Positions 5,831 through 6,859 of a DNA stretch of 6,859 nucleotides are shown piece by piece. The translations under genes and the position numbers were made by a program. The DNA comes from Flavobacteriaceae bacterium. GTDB lineage: Bacteria > Bacteroidota > Bacteroidia > Flavobacteriales > Flavobacteriaceae. The stretch's first letter is position 1. Every line of letters starts with the position of its first letter. The notes beneath the pieces are model-generated. The model ran no database searches, was not told where the DNA came from, and worked only from the letters and a program-made list of their open reading frames with translations. The DNA is taken from contig JABHBC010000147.1 in the NCBI GenBank assembly GCA_018674025.1, positions 1-6,859 of the forward strand, in the 5' to 3' direction.

Positions 5831-6544
5831 ATGAGATATTTATTTTTATTTATTACGTTTTTATTTTCAGTATCACTTTCATTAGCTCAAACCAATTCTG
5901 TAGAAGCTGGGGGTAGTCAAGCTATGGAAAATTATGCTCAATTAGCAACTGGAAACGGTGCTAGTTACGGTAACTCTATGATGTTCTACAATCCAAAAAG
6001 ATATATTGATGGTACAGTTCATCTGTTTGAAGGTTGGAATAACACTGCTGTAATTCACACTATTTCAGATGAAAAGTTACTTGTTAAGCGTGTTAACTTG
6101 AATCTTAAAAGAAATTCATTTGAAGCAAAAATGAATGATTCAGATTCCATATTCTCATTTACATTTAACAATATCAAAAAAATTGTAATAAATAATAAGA
6201 CCTACAAGAACTTTTACTATGATGATGATAATAGAGTATATGAAATGTTATATGATACAGATCAGTATAAGTTCATGAAGGGGTTTGAAGTTAAGTTAAT
6301 TTCAGGATCTGCGAATCCTATGGTGAACAGACCCAATGATAGATATGTAAGAGGTGAAGAATTTTTTATTATGGTAAATGGATCTATTAACCCTATAAAG
6401 CTTAAAAAGAAATCTATTTACAAGTATCTAAAATTGGATAAATTAAATACATCCAAACTTGATATGTTTATCGAATCAAATTCTCTTTCTTTAAAGAAAA
6501 TCGATGACATTATAAAACTTTTAGAATACCATAGTAATATTTAA
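5831..6544 (+). CDS. Uncharacterised exported protein between rplQ and carA
   Basis: Function unknown. The 237-residue product starts with a clear Sec signal peptide: MRYLFLFITFLFSVSLSLAQ, cleavage most likely after Ala19 (S-L-A before Gln20). There is no lipobox cysteine, so it should be released into the periplasm or further out, not made a lipoprotein. No other membrane segment is seen. The mature part alternates short hydrophobic and polar stretches, suggesting beta structure: GTVHLFEGWNNTAVI (61-75), NSFEAKMNDSDSIFSF (95-110), KIVINNKTYKNFYY (117-130). A basic C-terminal region has KLKKKSIYKYLKLDK (190-204) and a helix-like end. The layout resembles uncharacterised secreted proteins of flavobacteria, recalled from memory, not searched. 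ATG 5831 is the first start after an in-frame TAA at 5813. A terminator follows. Confidence 0.85.
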   Translation: MRYLFLFITFLFSVSLSLAQTNSVEAGGSQAMENYAQLATGNGASYGNSMMFYNPKRYIDGTVHLFEGWNNTAVIHTISDEKLLVKRVNLNLKRNSFEAKMNDSDSIFSFTFNNIKKIVINNKTYKNFYYDDDNRVYEMLYDTDQYKFMKGFEVKLISGSANPMVNRPNDRYVRGEEFFIMVNGSINPIKLKKKSIYKYLKLDKLNTSKLDMFIESNSLSLKKIDDIIKLLEYHSNI

Positions 6545-6587
6545 TATTTATACGCTTTCTTAATTCGTATATTTTTAAATTGTTAAT

Positions 6588-6616
6588 AAAGAGGTTATAA
6601 TTTAGCCTCTTTTTTT
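6588..6616 (+). terminator. Rho-independent terminator after the exported-protein gene
   Basis: AAAGAGG (6588-6594) pairs with CCTCTTT (6606-6612), and the stem can extend inward by TTA (6595-6597) against TAG (6603-6605) with one G-T wobble, leaving a five-base loop TAATT. The stem runs directly into seven T residues (6610-6616). It lies 43 bases after the stop at 6544 and probably ends transcripts that come from the ribosomal cluster and the exported-protein gene, separating them from carA. Confidence 0.85.
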
Positions 6617-6674
6617 ATTTATTAATAATTATAATATTGATTATTATATTTATTTTTACTGTAGTTTACATTAC
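6617..6674 (+). promoter_or_regulatory. A/T-rich carA upstream region with a short palindrome
   Basis: These 58 bases lie between the terminator and carA and contain very few G or C. A 19-base palindrome, TATAATA-TTGAT-TATTATA (6630-6648), has seven matched A/T pairs around a five-base centre. If the terminator works, the carA promoter should be here. Compared with the Bacteroidota housekeeping consensus (TTTG near -33 and TAnnTTTG near -7), TATATTTA at 6645-6652 matches five of six fixed bases but lacks a TTTG at the right distance upstream, so no promoter is called with certainty. The palindrome could be an operator, or chance in A/T-rich DNA. Confidence 0.3.
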
Positions 6675-6859
6675 ATGGAATACAAGAAAAGAAAAAAAGC
6701 AATTTTATTACTGTCTGATGGAACCATATTCTATGGAAAGTCTGTCTTTGGTGAAGGTACTGCATTTGGAGAGGTTTGTTTCAACACAGGAATGACTGGT
6801 TATCAAGAAATTTATACAGACCCTTCTTATTTTGGTCAGTTAATGATTATGACTAATCC
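6675..6859 (+). CDS. carA: Carbamoyl-phosphate synthase small subunit, 5' part
   Basis: The first 61 codons of carA are present; the window ends inside the gene. The small subunit hydrolyses glutamine and passes ammonia to CarB, which makes carbamoyl phosphate for arginine and pyrimidine synthesis in the cytoplasm. The visible N-terminal domain is diagnostic: ILLLSDGTIFYGKSVFG (10-26), GEVCFNTGMTGYQEIYTDPS (32-51) and YFGQLMIMTN (52-61). The catalytic class I glutaminase domain lies beyond the window. ATG 6675 is the first start codon in frame after the terminator and gives the short charged N-terminus (MEYKKRKKA) expected in this group. In Flavobacteriia carA is commonly found just downstream of rplQ; here one gene intervenes. 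Confidence 0.95.
   Translation, partial: MEYKKRKKAILLLSDGTIFYGKSVFGEGTAFGEVCFNTGMTGYQEIYTDPSYFGQLMIMTN

Overview
The window is a low-GC (by eye about one third G+C) stretch of a Bacteroidota chromosome, most likely of the class Flavobacteriia. The evidence is the sequence type of the ribosomal proteins (S4, L15 and L36 are the flavobacterial forms), an L36 without its zinc ligands, an L17 with a long charged tail, start codons preceded by A/T-rich sequence instead of Shine-Dalgarno motifs, and carA following the ribosomal cluster. No species can be named.

All genes are on the + strand. Positions 2-5790 carry the 3' part of the spc operon fused to the alpha operon: rpsE (3' part only), rpmD, rplO, secY, infA, rpmJ, rpsM, rpsK, rpsD, rpoA, rplQ. 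Most spacers are 2-28 bases, and secY and infA overlap by one base. The exception is the 87-base spacer between rpsK and rpsD, which contains a possible bulged stem-loop and ends in A-runs at the rpsD start. These genes encode ribosomal proteins, the core RNA polymerase alpha subunit, initiation factor IF-1 and the protein-export channel SecY, so the cluster couples transcription, translation and secretion.

At 5831-6544 there is a gene for an uncharacterised exported protein of 237 residues, 40 bases after rplQ. It is followed by a good rho-independent terminator (6588-6616). A 58-base, almost purely A/T region with a short palindrome then leads to the 5' end of carA (from 6675, cut by the window), the glutaminase subunit of carbamoyl-phosphate synthetase.

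No mobile element, CRISPR array, tRNA or rRNA is visible, and no spacer exceeds 300 bases. The window is largely conserved housekeeping DNA and I see no convincing new system. The points most worth a second look are the rpsK-rpsD spacer, the exported protein placed between rplQ and carA, and the two-part tail of L17.
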